A DNA stretch of 64,000 bases from Methylobacterium sp. SyP6R (GCF_019216885.1 NZ_JAAQRC020000001.1:3844501-3908500), one strand, 5' to 3'; numbered from the stretch's first letter, positions 1 through 8,858 are shown. Numbers and translations are program-made. Notes: generated by a model from the letters alone, not told the origin.

Positions 1-1489
1 AGGCGAGGGGCCCGCCCACCGCCGATTCGGGCGTGACGTGCAGCACGATGGTGCCGAACGCCGTGCCGCTCATCCGGGCATCCGAGATCCGCACCATGTC
101 CTTGACGCCGGCCCGCGCCAGCTTCTTCGGAATCGGCAGGTAGCCCGCCTCCGGCATGCCCGGCGCGCCCTTCGGCCCGGCATTGCGCAGGACCAGCACG
201 TCGTCGGCCGACACGTCGAGATCGGGATCGTCGATCCGCGCCGCCATGTCGGGAATCGACTCGAACACCACGGCCCGCCCCTCGTGCTGGAGCAGGCGCG
301 GCGTCGCCGCCGAATGCTTGATCAGCGCGCCGCGCGGGGCGAGGTTGCCGGTGAGCACCGCCATCGCGCCGACCGGCTTGATCGGCTGCTGAGGCGAGCG
401 GATCACGGTCTGGCCCGGCACCTCCTCGGCCGCCGCCACCACGTCGCGCAAGGTGGCGCCGGTGATGGTCGGGGCGTCGAGGTCGATCAGGTCGCCGAGT
501 TCGCGCAAGAGCTTCGGCACGCCGCCGGCATGGTGGAAATGCTCCATGTAATGGTCGCCGGACGGCTTGAGGTCGACCAGCACCGGCACCTCGCGGCCGA
601 TCGCGTCGAGGCTCGCGAGGTCGAGGTCGATGCCGGCGCGGTTCGCCATGGCGGTGAGGTGGATCACCCCGTTGGTCGAGCCGCCGATCGCCTGCATGAC
701 CACCTGCGCGTTGCGGATCGCGGCCCTGGTCATGATCTGGCTCGGGCGCGGGCCGCCGGTCTTCGCCATCGCGGCGGCGACGGCCCCACTCGCCTCGGCG
801 AGGCGGATCCGCTCGGCGTGAGGGGCCGGAATCGTGCCTGACATCGGGAGCGCCAGCCCCATCGCCTCGATCATGCAGGCCATGGTCGAGGCGGTGCCCA
901 TCACCATGCAGGTGCCGACCGACGGCGCGAGGCGCCCGTTGACGATCTCGATCTCCGGCTCGTCGATCTCGCCGGCCCGGTGCGCGCCCCAGAGGCGGCG
1001 GCAATCGGTGCAGGCGCCCAGAACCTCGCCGCGGTGATGGCCGACCACCATCGGGCCGACCGGAATCACCACGGTCGGCAGGTCGACGGAGGCCGCCGCC
1101 ATCACCTGCGCCGGCAGGGTCTTGTCGCAGCCGCCGATGACGATCACCGCATCCATCGGCTGGGCCCGGATCATCTCCTCGGTGTCCATCGCCATCAGGT
1201 TGCGCAGGTACATCGAGGTCGGGTGGGCGAAGCTCTCGTGGATCGAGATCGTCGGGAACACCATCGGCATCGCGCCGGCCAGCATCACCCCGCGCTTGGC
1301 CGCCTCAATCAGCTGCGCGGCGTTGCCGTGGCAGGGATTGTAGTCGGAGGCGGTGTTGGTGATGCCGACGATCGGCCGGTCGAGGGCGTCGTCGGAATAG
1401 CCCGCCGCCTTGATGAAGGCCTTGCGCAGGAACAGCGAGAAGCCCGCATCCCCGTAGCTGGTCAGTCCCTTGCGCAGCCCCTTGGCCAT
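1..1489 (-). CDS. IlvD/Edd-family dehydratase (C-terminus beyond left edge)
   Basis: This is a dehydratase of the dihydroxy-acid / sugar-acid family, which removes water from 2,3-dihydroxy acids to give 2-keto acids using an iron-sulfur cluster. The 496 codons present read without interruption, and the family is usually 570-600 residues, so the C-terminus lies beyond base 1. Three cysteines sit where cluster ligands are expected: C53 in NPCHGN, C121 in GGCDKTLP and C194 in VGTCMVMGTASTM. The ATG at 1489 starts MAKGLRKGLTSYGDAG. The gene lies 124 bp downstream of a D-2-hydroxyacid dehydrogenase on the same strand, so the two probably form an operon for a sugar acid or hydroxy acid. The exact substrate cannot be told from the sequence; amino-acid biosynthetic IlvD is possible but less likely beside that neighbour. 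Confidence 0.88.
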   Translation of the reverse strand, partial: MAKGLRKGLTSYGDAGFSLFLRKAFIKAAGYSDDALDRPIVGITNTASDYNPCHGNAAQLIEAAKRGVMLAGAMPMVFPTISIHESFAHPTSMYLRNLMAMDTEEMIRAQPMDAVIVIGGCDKTLPAQVMAAASVDLPTVVIPVGPMVVGHHRGEVLGACTDCRRLWGAHRAGEIDEPEIEIVNGRLAPSVGTCMVMGTASTMACMIEAMGLALPMSGTIPAPHAERIRLAEASGAVAAAMAKTGGPRPSQIMTRAAIRNAQVVMQAIGGSTNGVIHLTAMANRAGIDLDLASLDAIGREVPVLVDLKPSGDHYMEHFHHAGGVPKLLRELGDLIDLDAPTITGATLRDVVAAAEEVPGQTVIRSPQQPIKPVGAMAVLTGNLAPRGALIKHSAATPRLLQHEGRAVVFESIPDMAARIDDPDLDVSADDVLVLRNAGPKGAPGMPEAGYLPIPKKLARAGVKDMVRISDARMSGTAFGTIVLHVTPESAVGGPLA

Positions 1490-1613
1490 AGTGGTCGTCC
1501 TCCCGGTTTGGTCGTTGCGGTCGGTTCTACGGCCGGGGGGAGGCGTGTCAACGAAGCCTCCGCGACGGCAGGCGGCGGATCTTTCGAGAGGTGTCGATCC
1601 GGAATCGCGGCGC

Positions 1614-2594
1614 TCAACGCCCGCGCCGCGACCAGCTCTCCGCGTTCACGGCGCCCCGCGGCACCTCGCCGGCCAGGATGGCCCGGACCTGCGCCACCGT
1701 GTCGAAGGCCTGCGCCTCGATCGCCGGCGGCGTGAGCCCGCCGATATGCGGGGTGGCGACGACGTTCGGCAGCCGGGCGAGGTCGGGCGAGGGCATCTGG
1801 TCGGGCGCGCGCCCGACATCCATCGCCGCGCCGGCGATCCGGCCCTCGGTGAGCGCCACGGCGAGCGCCGCCTCGTCGACGAGATTGCCGCGGGACAGGT
1901 TGATGAACACCGCGTCCCGGCGCATCCGCCCGAGAGCCGCCGCATCGATCAGGTTCTCGGTCTCCGCATTGGCGACCGCCAGGCATACGACGAAATCCGC
2001 ATCGGCCATCAGCGTCTCGAACCCGACCTGCCGGACCCGCGGATCGCCGACCGTGACGTGGGGATCGCAGACCAGCACCTCCATGCCGAGCGGGACGGCC
2101 AGAGCCGCGAGGTTCCGGCCGATCGCCCCGTAGCCGACGATGCCCAGCCGGCTGCCCGCGAGCTGGCGCCCCATCCGCACCTCCGGCATCCGTCCGGCCC
2201 GGTAATCCAGCACCGCCCGCGAGATGCCGCGCGACAGGTCGACCATGAAGCCGAGCGCCAGTTCGGTGACCGCCGCGACGAAGCCCGGGGCGGCATGGGT
2301 CACCAGCACGCCGGCCCGGCTCGCCGCCGCCACGTCGATGGTGCGGATGTCGACCGCGCAGCGCAGGAACGCCCGGAGCTGCGGCAAGTCGGAAAAAATC
2401 CCGGCCGGGCCGGCGGTGGCCCGGTCGGCGATGACGAGATCGACGCCGTGCGCGGCCGCCACGAGGGCGGCGGCGTCGAGCGGGTCGTCGCCCTCGTACA
2501 GGACGACCTCGGCGAGGCCGTCGAGGGCGGCGAGCGCCCGCGGGCCGTAATAGTGCTCGCGGCTGTGCGGCGTATGCGTCAGGAGCACTTTCAT
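1614..2594 (-). CDS. D-2-hydroxyacid dehydrogenase
   Basis: This 326-residue protein is an NAD(P)-dependent D-isomer-specific 2-hydroxyacid dehydrogenase, which interconverts a 2-keto acid and a D-2-hydroxy acid. The Rossmann motif GIVGYGAIGRNLAALA lies near the middle. The conserved region INLSRGNLVDEAALAVAL follows, and the late VVATPHIGGLTPPAIEAQ carries the catalytic histidine. The start is the ATG at 2594 (MKVLLTHTPHSRE); upstream in-frame codons run through the tandem repeat at 2612-2648 and are not typical coding sequence. It precedes the IlvD/Edd dehydratase by 124 bp on the same strand and is divergent from the thioesterase at 2722. The physiological substrate is not known. Confidence 0.88.
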   Translation of the reverse strand: MKVLLTHTPHSREHYYGPRALAALDGLAEVVLYEGDDPLDAAALVAAAHGVDLVIADRATAGPAGIFSDLPQLRAFLRCAVDIRTIDVAAASRAGVLVTHAAPGFVAAVTELALGFMVDLSRGISRAVLDYRAGRMPEVRMGRQLAGSRLGIVGYGAIGRNLAALAVPLGMEVLVCDPHVTVGDPRVRQVGFETLMADADFVVCLAVANAETENLIDAAALGRMRRDAVFINLSRGNLVDEAALAVALTEGRIAGAAMDVGRAPDQMPSPDLARLPNVVATPHIGGLTPPAIEAQAFDTVAQVRAILAGEVPRGAVNAESWSRRGR

Positions 2595-2611
2595 CGTCGG
2601 TCCCCTTCGTC

Positions 2612-2648
2612 CCAAGATCGTGGTGCCAAGATCGTGGTGCCAAGATCG
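2612..2648. repeat. 14-bp tandem repeat in a divergent promoter region
   Basis: The unit CCAAGATCGTGGTG occurs at 2612-2625 and 2626-2639, followed by a partial third copy CCAAGATCG to 2648. A nearby CCACGATCG at 2668 resembles the unit in inverted orientation. The repeats lie in the 127 bp between the dehydrogenase start and the thioesterase start, so they may bind a regulator of both, but this is inference. Confidence 0.6.
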
Positions 2649-2721
2649 CTCACCCGGGATCGCGGTTCCACGATCGCCGACGATCGCGGTATCGGCCCGA
2701 GCCACCCAGGAGTTCATCCGC

Positions 2722-3135
2722 ATGACAACGCCGTTCGATCCGGCCGCTTCGGGCTGGGAGGTCGTCGCGATGTCCGAGTTCATCGACCTGATCGGCCCGG
2801 TCTGGCAGCGGGAGAGCGAGGCCGGTCCGCTCTACGGGCTGCTGATCGCGGAGAAGCACCGCAACCGCAACGGCGTGGTCCATGGCGGCGTGATGGCGAC
2901 GCTCCTCGACATGGCGCTGGGCCGCGTCGCGGCCGACGCGCAGGGCGGGCGCCGACAGGCGACGATCAACCTCGACCTGCAATTCCTCGAACCCGTCCAG
3001 GTCGGCGAGTTCCTGGTCGCCGAGTGCCGGGTGGTGCGGGCCACCCGCTCGATCCTGTTCATGCAGGGGCACCTGCGGGTCGGGGACCGGGTCTGCGCCG
3101 CGGCGCAAGGGGTCTGGAAGATCCTCGGGGCGTGA
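2722..3135 (+). CDS. PaaI-type hotdog thioesterase
   Basis: This 137-residue protein belongs to the PaaI/YigI group of hotdog-fold thioesterases that hydrolyse acyl-CoA thioesters in the cytoplasm. The diagnostic motif NGVVHGGVMATLLDMALG lies at about residues 52-69, and the rest has the expected beta-strand pattern ending VCAAAQGVWKIL. The length is normal for the family. The ATG at 2722 has CCAGGAG about 9 bases upstream, which decides this start over an in-frame ATG 102 bases earlier. The gene is divergent from the hydroxyacid dehydrogenase. The acyl substrate is unknown. Confidence 0.85.
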   Translation: MTTPFDPAASGWEVVAMSEFIDLIGPVWQRESEAGPLYGLLIAEKHRNRNGVVHGGVMATLLDMALGRVAADAQGGRRQATINLDLQFLEPVQVGEFLVAECRVVRATRSILFMQGHLRVGDRVCAAAQGVWKILGA

Positions 3136-3149
3136 CGCCCCCCGCCAGA

Positions 3150-3252
3150 GCATTTTCCGACGAAGGGGATACCGGTTCGTCGCAGAAAATGCGGCACGAT
3201 CAAAAACCAGAAGCACCATCCGATCGCAACGCGATCGGATGGTGCTTCTGGT
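3150..3252. repeat. Two adjacent palindromic hairpins
   Basis: An inverted repeat starts with GCATTTTC at 3150 and ends with GAAAATGC at 3192, with inner arms GACGAA and TTCGTC. It is followed by a perfect 22-bp stem with a 3-base loop (3206-3227 with 3231-3252). Neither has a clear T-tract. They lie just after the thioesterase stop and may act as transcript ends or dispersed repeats. Confidence 0.7.
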
Positions 3253-3320
3253 GGGCCTTGCGCGCGTCTCGCGTCATCGGCTCCTTGACGAACCTCCTGC
3301 CCGTCGGAGCGGCCGCCACG

Positions 3321-3830
3321 ATGTCTGAAGCGAGTCCTCGTCCCCTCTCCCTTGCCGATCGCCTGGAGGCCAACGCGATCCTCGACCGGCTGGTGGCCGA
3401 GGAACCGACCTTCCCGGACGAGGATGCGCGCCGCCTGATCGCCCTCGTTCCCGTGCGCAAAGCCCGCCGCCTCACCCTGAATCTCGGCCTGCAGCGTCCC
3501 GGCACGAAATCCCGCGGCCACGCCGCCGGGCATGGCGACGTGGAACTGGAGGAGCCCGGCGAGACCACGACCTGGTCGAGCGATTCCCGGCCCGTCCTCC
3601 GGATCGGCGGCTACGAGGTCACCCACGTCCCCGGCACGATCGAGATCGCCCTGCTATGGTCGGAGACCCGGCTCGACCGGTCCGGCCAATCCTGCACCCT
3701 GAGCTACGACATCGTCACGGGCACGCCCCGGGAGATGCGGATCGCCCGCCAGGCGACGATCGGGTTCTTCGGGCTCCACGTCGCGACCGTCCGATACGTG
3801 CCGTGGAAGACCCCGCGGGCGGGTGGCTGA
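3321..3830 (+). CDS. Hypothetical protein
   Basis: I do not recognise this 169-residue protein. It begins MSEASPRPLSLADRLEANAIL and ends KTPRAGG. It has no signal peptide, transmembrane segment or obvious catalytic motif. The N-terminal half is charged and probably helical (DARRLIALVPVRKARRLTL), and the C-terminal half is rich in beta-type sequence (VLRIGGYEVTHVPGTIEIAL). Codon third positions are strongly GC-biased in this frame, which supports a real gene. The ATG at 3321 is the first sensible start after the hairpins at 3150-3252. It stands alone on the plus strand between the thioesterase and the UvrA homologue. Confidence 0.6.
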   Translation: MSEASPRPLSLADRLEANAILDRLVAEEPTFPDEDARRLIALVPVRKARRLTLNLGLQRPGTKSRGHAAGHGDVELEEPGETTTWSSDSRPVLRIGGYEVTHVPGTIEIALLWSETRLDRSGQSCTLSYDIVTGTPREMRIARQATIGFFGLHVATVRYVPWKTPRAGG

Positions 3831-4254
3831 GGGGCGAGCGCGCCGCGGGCAGGGAAGTCGAGTGCGAAAGCCGACACTCGTCCGCTGCCGTCTTTCGAGG
3901 CGGCTTGCGCTGTGCGGCACAGCAAAACCGACACGACGGTGCAAATCAGGAAAAAAACGTCGCTTTTTTGCAATTACAGCGTCCCATCCGAATCAAGATG
4001 CGAACGGTTTTCCGGGTACGGAATTGAAAGATCAATCGATCCTTTTTCGATTGTCTCCGGCGGTTACTCACCCACCTTACTCATGCAGGGTCCGCCGATC
4101 CCTACCGGGAGGGGTCACCGTCCGGTTCGGCTTCCGGACCACGCACCGATGCGGGTAAGCACCGCCCGGAAGGCCGTTCGCCGGCAGGCCGGGCTTTTGC
4201 CCGTCACATTCCTCCCACCGGCCGGGCCGCCCGCATCCCGCGAGAAAGCATCCC
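3831..4254. other. Intergenic region before the UvrA homologue
   Basis: These 424 bases hold no convincing gene. The stretch 3910-4060 is more AT-rich than its surroundings, as expected for a promoter. A short dyad GTCCGG...CCGGAC lies at 4120-4139. I saw no alphaproteobacterial LexA box of the GTTC-N7-GTTC type. Confidence 0.5.
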
Positions 4255-6948
4255 ATGGATCAGGCAAAGCCCACGGACATGACCAGGACCCGCGCGAGGA
4301 TCGCCCGGTCGGGGGCGGGGCGGGCCGGTTTCGTCACGGTGCGGGGCGCGCGGGAGCACAACCTGCGCGACGTGGACGTGGAGATGCCCCGCGACGCCCT
4401 CGTGGTGTTCACCGGCGTCTCCGGCTCCGGCAAGTCGTCGCTCGCCTTCGGCACCCTCTACGCGGAGGCGCAGCGCCGCTACTTCGAATCGGTCGCGCCC
4501 TATGCCCGCCGGATGATCGACCAGGTCGGCGTGCCGGACGTCGATGCCATCGAGGGGCTGCCCCCGGCGGTCGCCCTCCAGCAGCAGCGCGGAAGCCCAA
4601 GCGCGCGCTCCTCGGTCGGCAGCGTCACCACCCTGTCGAGCCTGGTGCGGATGATGTATTCGCGCGCCGGCACCTACCCGCCGGGCCAGCCGATGCTGTT
4701 CGCGGAGGATTTTTCCCCCAACACGCCGCAGGGCGCCTGCCCGTCCTGCGGCGGCCTCGGCCGGGTCTACGGCGCCACCGAGGCCTCGATGGTGCCCGAC
4801 CCGTCGCTGACGATCCGCGAGCGCGCCGTCGCGGCCTGGCCGCAGGCCTGGGGCGGGCAGAACCTGCGCGACATCCTGGTGAGCCGCGGCGTCGACGTCG
4901 ATACGCCGTGGCGGGACCTGCCGCGGGCGCTCCGGGACTGGATCCTGTTCACCGACGAGCAACCGCAGGAGCCGGTCTATGCCGGGCTGACGCCGGAGCA
5001 GACGCGCCTTGCCCGCAAGCGCGGCCTGGAGCCGAGCTACACGGGTACCTTCACCAGCGCCCGCCGCCACGTGATGCACGCCTTCACCAATTCACAGAGC
5101 GCGCTGATGCGCCGGCGTGCCGCGAGCTACCTCGTGAGCGAGGATTGCCCAGCCTGCCACGGCAAGCGGCTCAAACCCGAAGCGCTCTCCGTCACCTTCG
5201 TAGGCCTCGATATCGGCGACCTCTCGCGGATGCCGCTCTGCGACCTCGCCGAGGCTCTTCGGCCGGCCGCCGAGGACAGTCTTCCCGAGGACGGCACGGA
5301 TTCGGACGTTCTCGACCGCGAGGCGGGCCGGCGGGACCGGGCCGCGCGCCTCGCTGCCGGCGGATCGGCCCATGCGGCCGCGCCCGATACGCGGGCGACG
5401 CCGAATCTCTCGATCGAGAAGCGCCTCGCCGCCCAGCGCCTGGCCGCCGACCTCGTCGACCGGATCGGGACGCTCAGGAATCTCGGCCTCGGCTATCTCT
5501 CCCTCGACCGCGTCACCACGACCCTGTCCTCGGGCGAGCTGCAGCGCCTGCGGCTGGCCACCCAGCTGCGCTCGCAGCTCTTCGGCGTGGTCTACGTGCT
5601 CGACGAGCCGACCGCGGGCCTCCATCCCGCCGACGGCGACGCCATGCACGAGGCCCTGGCCGGGCTTCTCGAATCGGGCAACTCGCTCTTCGTCGTCGAG
5701 CACGACATCGGCACGATGCGCCGGGCCGACTGGCTCGTCGATGTTGGTCCTGCCGCTGGCGAGCATGGCGGCACGATTCTCTACAGCGGGCCGCCCGAGG
5801 GTCTGCGGGAGGTCGAGGACTCGCGCACGCGCCTGCACCTGTTCGGCCTCGCCGAACCGCCCGCCCGGCCCCGGCGGGAACCGACGGGGTGGCTGCGCCT
5901 GGAGGGCGTCACGCGCAACACCCTGCGCGGGGTCTCCGCCGCCTTCCCGCTCGGCTGCCTTACCGCCGTGACCGGCATCTCGGGCTCCGGCAAGTCGAGC
6001 CTCGTCAGCCAGGCGCTGCTCGATCTCGTCGGCGACCATCTCGGCCGCCCGGTCGAATCCGACGTCGAGCCCGAGGACCCGCTCGACGATGCCCCGGCGC
6101 CGACGCAAGGGCGCATCGCCGCCGGGATGGAGGCGATCCGGCGCCTGGTGAAGGTCGACCAGAAGCCGATCGGGCGCACGCCGCGCTCGAACCTCGCGAC
6201 CTATACCGGCCTGTTCGACGCCGTCCGCAAGCTGTTCGCCGCCACCCCGGAGGCGCGGCGGCGCCGCTACGATGCCGGCCGCTTCTCCTTCAACGTCGCC
6301 AAGGGCCGCTGCCCGGTCTGCGAGGGCGAGGGCTTCGTCAGCGTCGAATTGCTGTTCATGCCGAGCGTCTACGCCCCCTGCCCGACCTGCCACGGCGCCC
6401 GCTACGCGCCGGAGACGCTGGAGGTGACCTGGAACGGCATGAGCATCGCCGACGTGCTCGGGCTCACGGTCGAGCGCGCCTGCGCGGCCTTCGCCGAGGA
6501 GCCCACGGTCCTGCGGCCGCTTGTGCTCCTGCGCGACCTCGGCCTCGGCTACCTGCGCCTGGGCCAGCCCGCCACCGAACTCTCCGGCGGCGAGGCCCAG
6601 CGGATCAAGCTCGCCACGGAATTGCAGCGCGGCCAGCGCGGCGGCACGCTCTACGTCCTCGACGAGCCGACGACGGGCCTGCACCCGACCGACGTGGACC
6701 GCCTGCTCGTCCAGCTCGCCGGCCTGGTCGATGCGGGCAACACCGTCGTCATGGTCGAGCACGACATGCGGGTGGTGGCCGCCGCGGACCACGTCATCGA
6801 CATGGGCCCCGGCGCCGGCACGCTGGGCGGCCTGGTCGTGGCCGCCGGCCGACCGGAGGCGGTCGCCGCGACGCCGGAGAGCCGCACCGCGCCTTACTTG
6901 CGCGAGGAACTGGCGCTCGATGGCGGCCAGCAACGGAGCCCGGGTTGA
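4255..6948 (+). CDS. UvrA-like excinuclease ATPase (UvrA2 type)
   Basis: This 897-residue protein is a double ABC ATPase of the UvrA family, which recognises DNA damage; UvrA2 paralogues are linked to resistance to DNA-damaging compounds. Walker A motifs are [10 protein letters not shown] near residue 54 and [10 protein letters not shown] near residue 575. Signature motifs are [12 protein letters not shown] and [12 protein letters not shown], and Walker B stretches are [11 protein letters not shown] and [11 protein letters not shown]. Zinc modules begin with CPSC near residue 162 and CPVC near residue 686. It is shorter than chromosomal UvrA (about 940-970), and little sequence lies between the first Walker A and first zinc module where the UvrB-binding domain normally sits. 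That points to the UvrA2 class. No uvrB or uvrC is near, so it is probably an accessory copy. Confidence 0.9.
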   Translation: MDQAKPTDMTRTRARIARSGAGRAGFVTVRGAREHNLRDVDVEMPRDALVVFTGVSGSGKSSLAFGTLYAEAQRRYFESVAPYARRMIDQVGVPDVDAIEGLPPAVALQQQRGSPSARSSVGSVTTLSSLVRMMYSRAGTYPPGQPMLFAEDFSPNTPQGACPSCGGLGRVYGATEASMVPDPSLTIRERAVAAWPQAWGGQNLRDILVSRGVDVDTPWRDLPRALRDWILFTDEQPQEPVYAGLTPEQTRLARKRGLEPSYTGTFTSARRHVMHAFTNSQSALMRRRAASYLVSEDCPACHGKRLKPEALSVTFVGLDIGDLSRMPLCDLAEALRPAAEDSLPEDGTDSDVLDREAGRRDRAARLAAGGSAHAAAPDTRATPNLSIEKRLAAQRLAADLVDRIGTLRNLGLGYLSLDRVTTTLSSGELQRLRLATQLRSQLFGVVYVLDEPTAGLHPADGDAMHEALAGLLESGNSLFVVEHDIGTMRRADWLVDVGPAAGEHGGTILYSGPPEGLREVEDSRTRLHLFGLAEPPARPRREPTGWLRLEGVTRNTLRGVSAAFPLGCLTAVTGISGSGKSSLVSQALLDLVGDHLGRPVESDVEPEDPLDDAPAPTQGRIAAGMEAIRRLVKVDQKPIGRTPRSNLATYTGLFDAVRKLFAATPEARRRRYDAGRFSFNVAKGRCPVCEGEGFVSVELLFMPSVYAPCPTCHGARYAPETLEVTWNGMSIADVLGLTVERACAAFAEEPTVLRPLVLLRDLGLGYLRLGQPATELSGGEAQRIKLATELQRGQRGGTLYVLDEPTTGLHPTDVDRLLVQLAGLVDAGNTVVMVEHDMRVVAAADHVIDMGPGAGTLGGLVVAAGRPEAVAATPESRTAPYLREELALDGGQQRSPG

Positions 6949-7030
6949 TATCAAAGGTCCAAGATGCTGATGCATCGTTTCGATCCCAGGCACGTCCGAG
7001 ATCGACGGTGCCATCGATCCAAATCCTCAA

Positions 7031-7173
7031 TCCCACCCACGACCTCATCCTGAGGTATTAGTCGATCGTAAATCGATCGACCTCGAAGGAGGGTTCCAGA
7101 AGTCTCTGCGCTCGCTGGAACCCTCCTTTGAGGCTCGCTTCGCTCACACCTCAGGATGAGGTCGCGAATGGGA
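7031..7173. repeat. Palindromic repeat family A, copy 1
   Basis: Outer arms GACCTCATCCTGAGGT (7041) and ACCTCAGGATGAGGTC (7148) enclose a second inverted pair, GGAGGGTTCCAG and CTGGAACCCTCC, so the whole element can fold into a long two-stage hairpin. Flanking TCCCA/TGGGA extends the symmetry. It fills most of the gap between the UvrA homologue and repC. Six copies of this family occur in the window. Confidence 0.85.
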
Positions 7174-7321
7174 TGGAGACATTCGCTGACGATGCTGTCC
7201 TCACAGATCGAATGGGTTCTGCCTGTCCGGCACAGGTTTTCCCATCCCGGACCCCGAACGATGATGGATTCGGCATGACTGCCGCTCATCCGCACGAGGG
7301 TGTCGGGCACGGCACCGATCG

Positions 7322-8473
7322 TCACGTCATCCGCCGCCGGCGCATGGCGAGAAGCTCGGTCCCGAGCTGGTAGCGCCCCTCCCCGGCCAGACGCACGAGG
7401 CGCCGGAAATAGCCGCCCGGATTGCGAATCCGGTTCCGGCCCGACCCGACATCGTCGTCGTGCAGCTGTGCCACGACCAGCACCAGGATCGCCGCCTCGT
7501 ACGGGCCCACGGCAGCGCAGGCCTCGGCCCAGGCGCTCGCATGCGCCCCGATCGTCGCCCTCAGCACCCGGCCGGCATCGAGGATCTCGTGTTCCTCGCG
7601 GAGATCGTCGCCCACCAGGTCGCGGACCACCGGGCAGGCCTCGACCACCAGCGCCGGCGACAGACCCGCCACCGGCCGCTCGACCGGGCGAGGCGCATCC
7701 GCCTTCCCCGACGAGTCCTTGCTCCAAGCCTCGGTAGGAGATCCTTTCTCTGTTTCTACGTGAGGGCACGTGTTGCCGTCACAGCCGGCTGCGTAGAAGC
7801 GATCCTCGACCATCCGGCGCAGTTCTCCCCAGGCCTCCAGAACCAGTTCCGGATCGCCCGCGCCGCGCCGGTCGGGCGTGGTCGCGTCGAGGCTCCCTTG
7901 CGCCTCGGCGAGGTCGGCGATCGTGGCGTCGGGATAGCGGGTCGCGAAGGCCTGCAGGGCTTCCGCCACGGCGCGCCGGTGCATCGTCACGAGATCGAAG
8001 GCCCGGCGGCGGCGCTCCCGCGCCTCGGCCCGCGCCTGGATCGCCAGCGCCCAGTCGCCCCGGCGCGCATGGAGCGGCGTCAGGTCGAAGCCGAAGGCGT
8101 CGAGGATCGTCCCGTCGCGGGACCGGATCGCGTAGCGCTTGCCGTTGGCGGAATCCTTCGGCGCGATGATCTCCAGGCCGACGAGGTCGCGGAGCGCATA
8201 GCGCACCGCACGCTCCGACAGCCCGGTGCGCGACACCAGGTACTCGTTCGACGGCCATACGATCAGGCGCGACCATTCCTGCTCGCCCCAGGTGGCGACG
8301 AGCTCGGACAGGACCAGCCGCAGCGACGGACGAAGGCCGAGCGCCTTCGCCGCCTCGCGGGCGGACGCCGACAGTTCCTTGCGCGTGACCGTACGCCCGT
8401 CCTCGAGGGCGCGTCTCTTCCCTGCGAGGGCGGCGCGCGTCAGCGGCCGGCCCCCGGTCTGAACCATCTCCAC
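7322..8473 (-). CDS. repC: Replication initiator RepC
   Basis: RepC is the initiator of repABC-family replicons and binds an origin inside its own gene. This 383-residue protein has the RepC layout. An N-terminal region (LRPSLRLVLSELVATWGEQEW) leads into a winged helix (residues about 72-105, IVWPSNEYLVSRTGLSERAVRYAL). Next come the hallmark KDSANGKRYAIRSRDG and AFGFDLTPL. A hydrophilic linker around residues 235-265 precedes the C-terminal domain ending NPGGYFRRLVRLAGEGRYQLGTELLAM. I chose the GTG at 8473 because AAGGAGG (8480-8486) lies 6 bases upstream; an ATG at 8467 is the alternative. Unusually, repA and repB are not upstream but about 36 kb away on the other strand. A probable counter-transcribed RNA covers the leader. 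Confidence 0.9.
   Translation of the reverse strand: MEMVQTGGRPLTRAALAGKRRALEDGRTVTRKELSASAREAAKALGLRPSLRLVLSELVATWGEQEWSRLIVWPSNEYLVSRTGLSERAVRYALRDLVGLEIIAPKDSANGKRYAIRSRDGTILDAFGFDLTPLHARRGDWALAIQARAEARERRRRAFDLVTMHRRAVAEALQAFATRYPDATIADLAEAQGSLDATTPDRRGAGDPELVLEAWGELRRMVEDRFYAAGCDGNTCPHVETEKGSPTEAWSKDSSGKADAPRPVERPVAGLSPALVVEACPVVRDLVGDDLREEHEILDAGRVLRATIGAHASAWAEACAAVGPYEAAILVLVVAQLHDDDVGSGRNRIRNPGGYFRRLVRLAGEGRYQLGTELLAMRRRRMT
7690..7800. other. Candidate origin of replication inside repC
   Basis: In repABC replicons the origin lies in a relatively AT-rich stretch of repC that encodes a variable hydrophilic linker. Here the same position (linker residues such as NTCPHVETEKGSPTEAW) coincides with a local drop in GC around 7735-7790, including TCCTTTCTCTGTTTCTACG, and a short dyad ACGTG-N4-CACGT at 7758-7771. 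The assignment rests on family knowledge plus composition, not on a defined motif. Confidence 0.4.
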
Positions 8474-8527
8474 TCCACACCTCCTTGGACGGAGGCAAAG
8501 CGGGACCGTTCGCCCGAGAGGGCGTCA

Positions 8528-8556
8528 TTGACGAGAAGGTCGGGAACCGCTAGAAG
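8528..8556 (+). promoter_or_regulatory. Promoter for a repC antisense RNA
   Basis: A TTGACG hexamer at 8528-8533 and TAGAAG at 8551-8556 are separated by 17 bases on the plus strand, opposite to repC. This is a good sigma-70-type arrangement and would start a transcript near 8562 that ends at the terminator at 8614-8648. Confidence 0.55.
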
Positions 8557-8561
8557 GAGGA

Positions 8562-8648
8562 TGCCAATCCGGTCTTCAAGCGGCGGCTTCCCCAGCCCCC
8601 GTTATGAGATCCCAAAAAGCGCCGAGGTCCCCACCTCGGCGCTTTTTT
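8562..8648 (+). ncRNA. Counter-transcribed RNA candidate (incA-type) in the repC leader
   Basis: RepABC replicons carry a small antisense RNA just upstream of repC that lowers RepC synthesis and mediates incompatibility. A promoter (8528-8556) and a strong intrinsic terminator (8614-8648) define an RNA of about 87 bases on the plus strand, fully antisense to the repC leader. The internal stretch AAGCGGCGGCTT can form a short extra hairpin. The position, orientation and terminal hairpin match the family; the size and start point are predicted. Confidence 0.55.
8614..8648. terminator. Strong bidirectional intrinsic terminator
   Basis: The sequence AAAAAGCGCCGAGG-TCCCCA-CCTCGGCGCTTTTTT forms a GC-rich stem flanked by A and T runs, so it works in both directions. 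On the plus strand it would end the antisense RNA; on the minus strand it would end transcription of the small gene at 8661-8858. Confidence 0.85.
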
Positions 8649-8660
8649 GCTTTGCTGCGT

Positions 8661-8858
8661 CTACATCTGTTGTCCCACGAAAACCTGCTCGAGCGCGTGG
8701 ATGATCGCGAGGCGCCGGTTCGGGAACTTGCCCTCACGCACCGCCGCGTCGATCGCCTGCTGCACCTGCGCCGGCACCCAGACGTTCGTCTCCGTCTCCC
8801 CGGAGGCCTTGCGGGCTTCGCGGAGCTTCTTGACGCGCTGAGACGGGGTATCGGCCAT
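8661..8858 (-). CDS. Small putative ribbon-helix-helix DNA-binding protein
   Basis: This 65-residue protein runs MADTPSQRVKKLREARK to LEQVFVGQQM. The segment TNVWVPAQVQQAIDAAV followed by NRRLAIIHALEQVF looks like a strand plus two helices of a ribbon-helix-helix repressor, although I cannot name a family member. The ATG at 8858 sits 12 bases from a perfect 26-bp palindrome, as expected for an autoregulated repressor. It lies upstream of repC on the same strand, separated by the terminator at 8614-8648. A role in copy control or plasmid maintenance is therefore plausible but unproven. No toxin partner is adjacent. Confidence 0.55.
   Translation of the reverse strand: MADTPSQRVKKLREARKASGETETNVWVPAQVQQAIDAAVREGKFPNRRLAIIHALEQVFVGQQM

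Noticed and set aside
1470..3830. A single 786-codon open frame on the plus strand
   Set aside because: It runs antisense to the clear hydroxyacid dehydrogenase and out of frame with the thioesterase. Only its last 170 codons (3321-3830) look like a gene; the rest reflects the high GC content.
5092..7014. A 640-codon minus-strand open frame opposite the UvrA homologue
   Set aside because: It mirrors the codon pattern of the UvrA gene and has no recognisable domain or ribosome site.
7751..7771. A chromosomal-type parS site in repC (TGTTTCACGTGAAACA-like)
   Set aside because: Only TGTTTCTACGTGA is similar; the right half does not match, so it is not a credible site.
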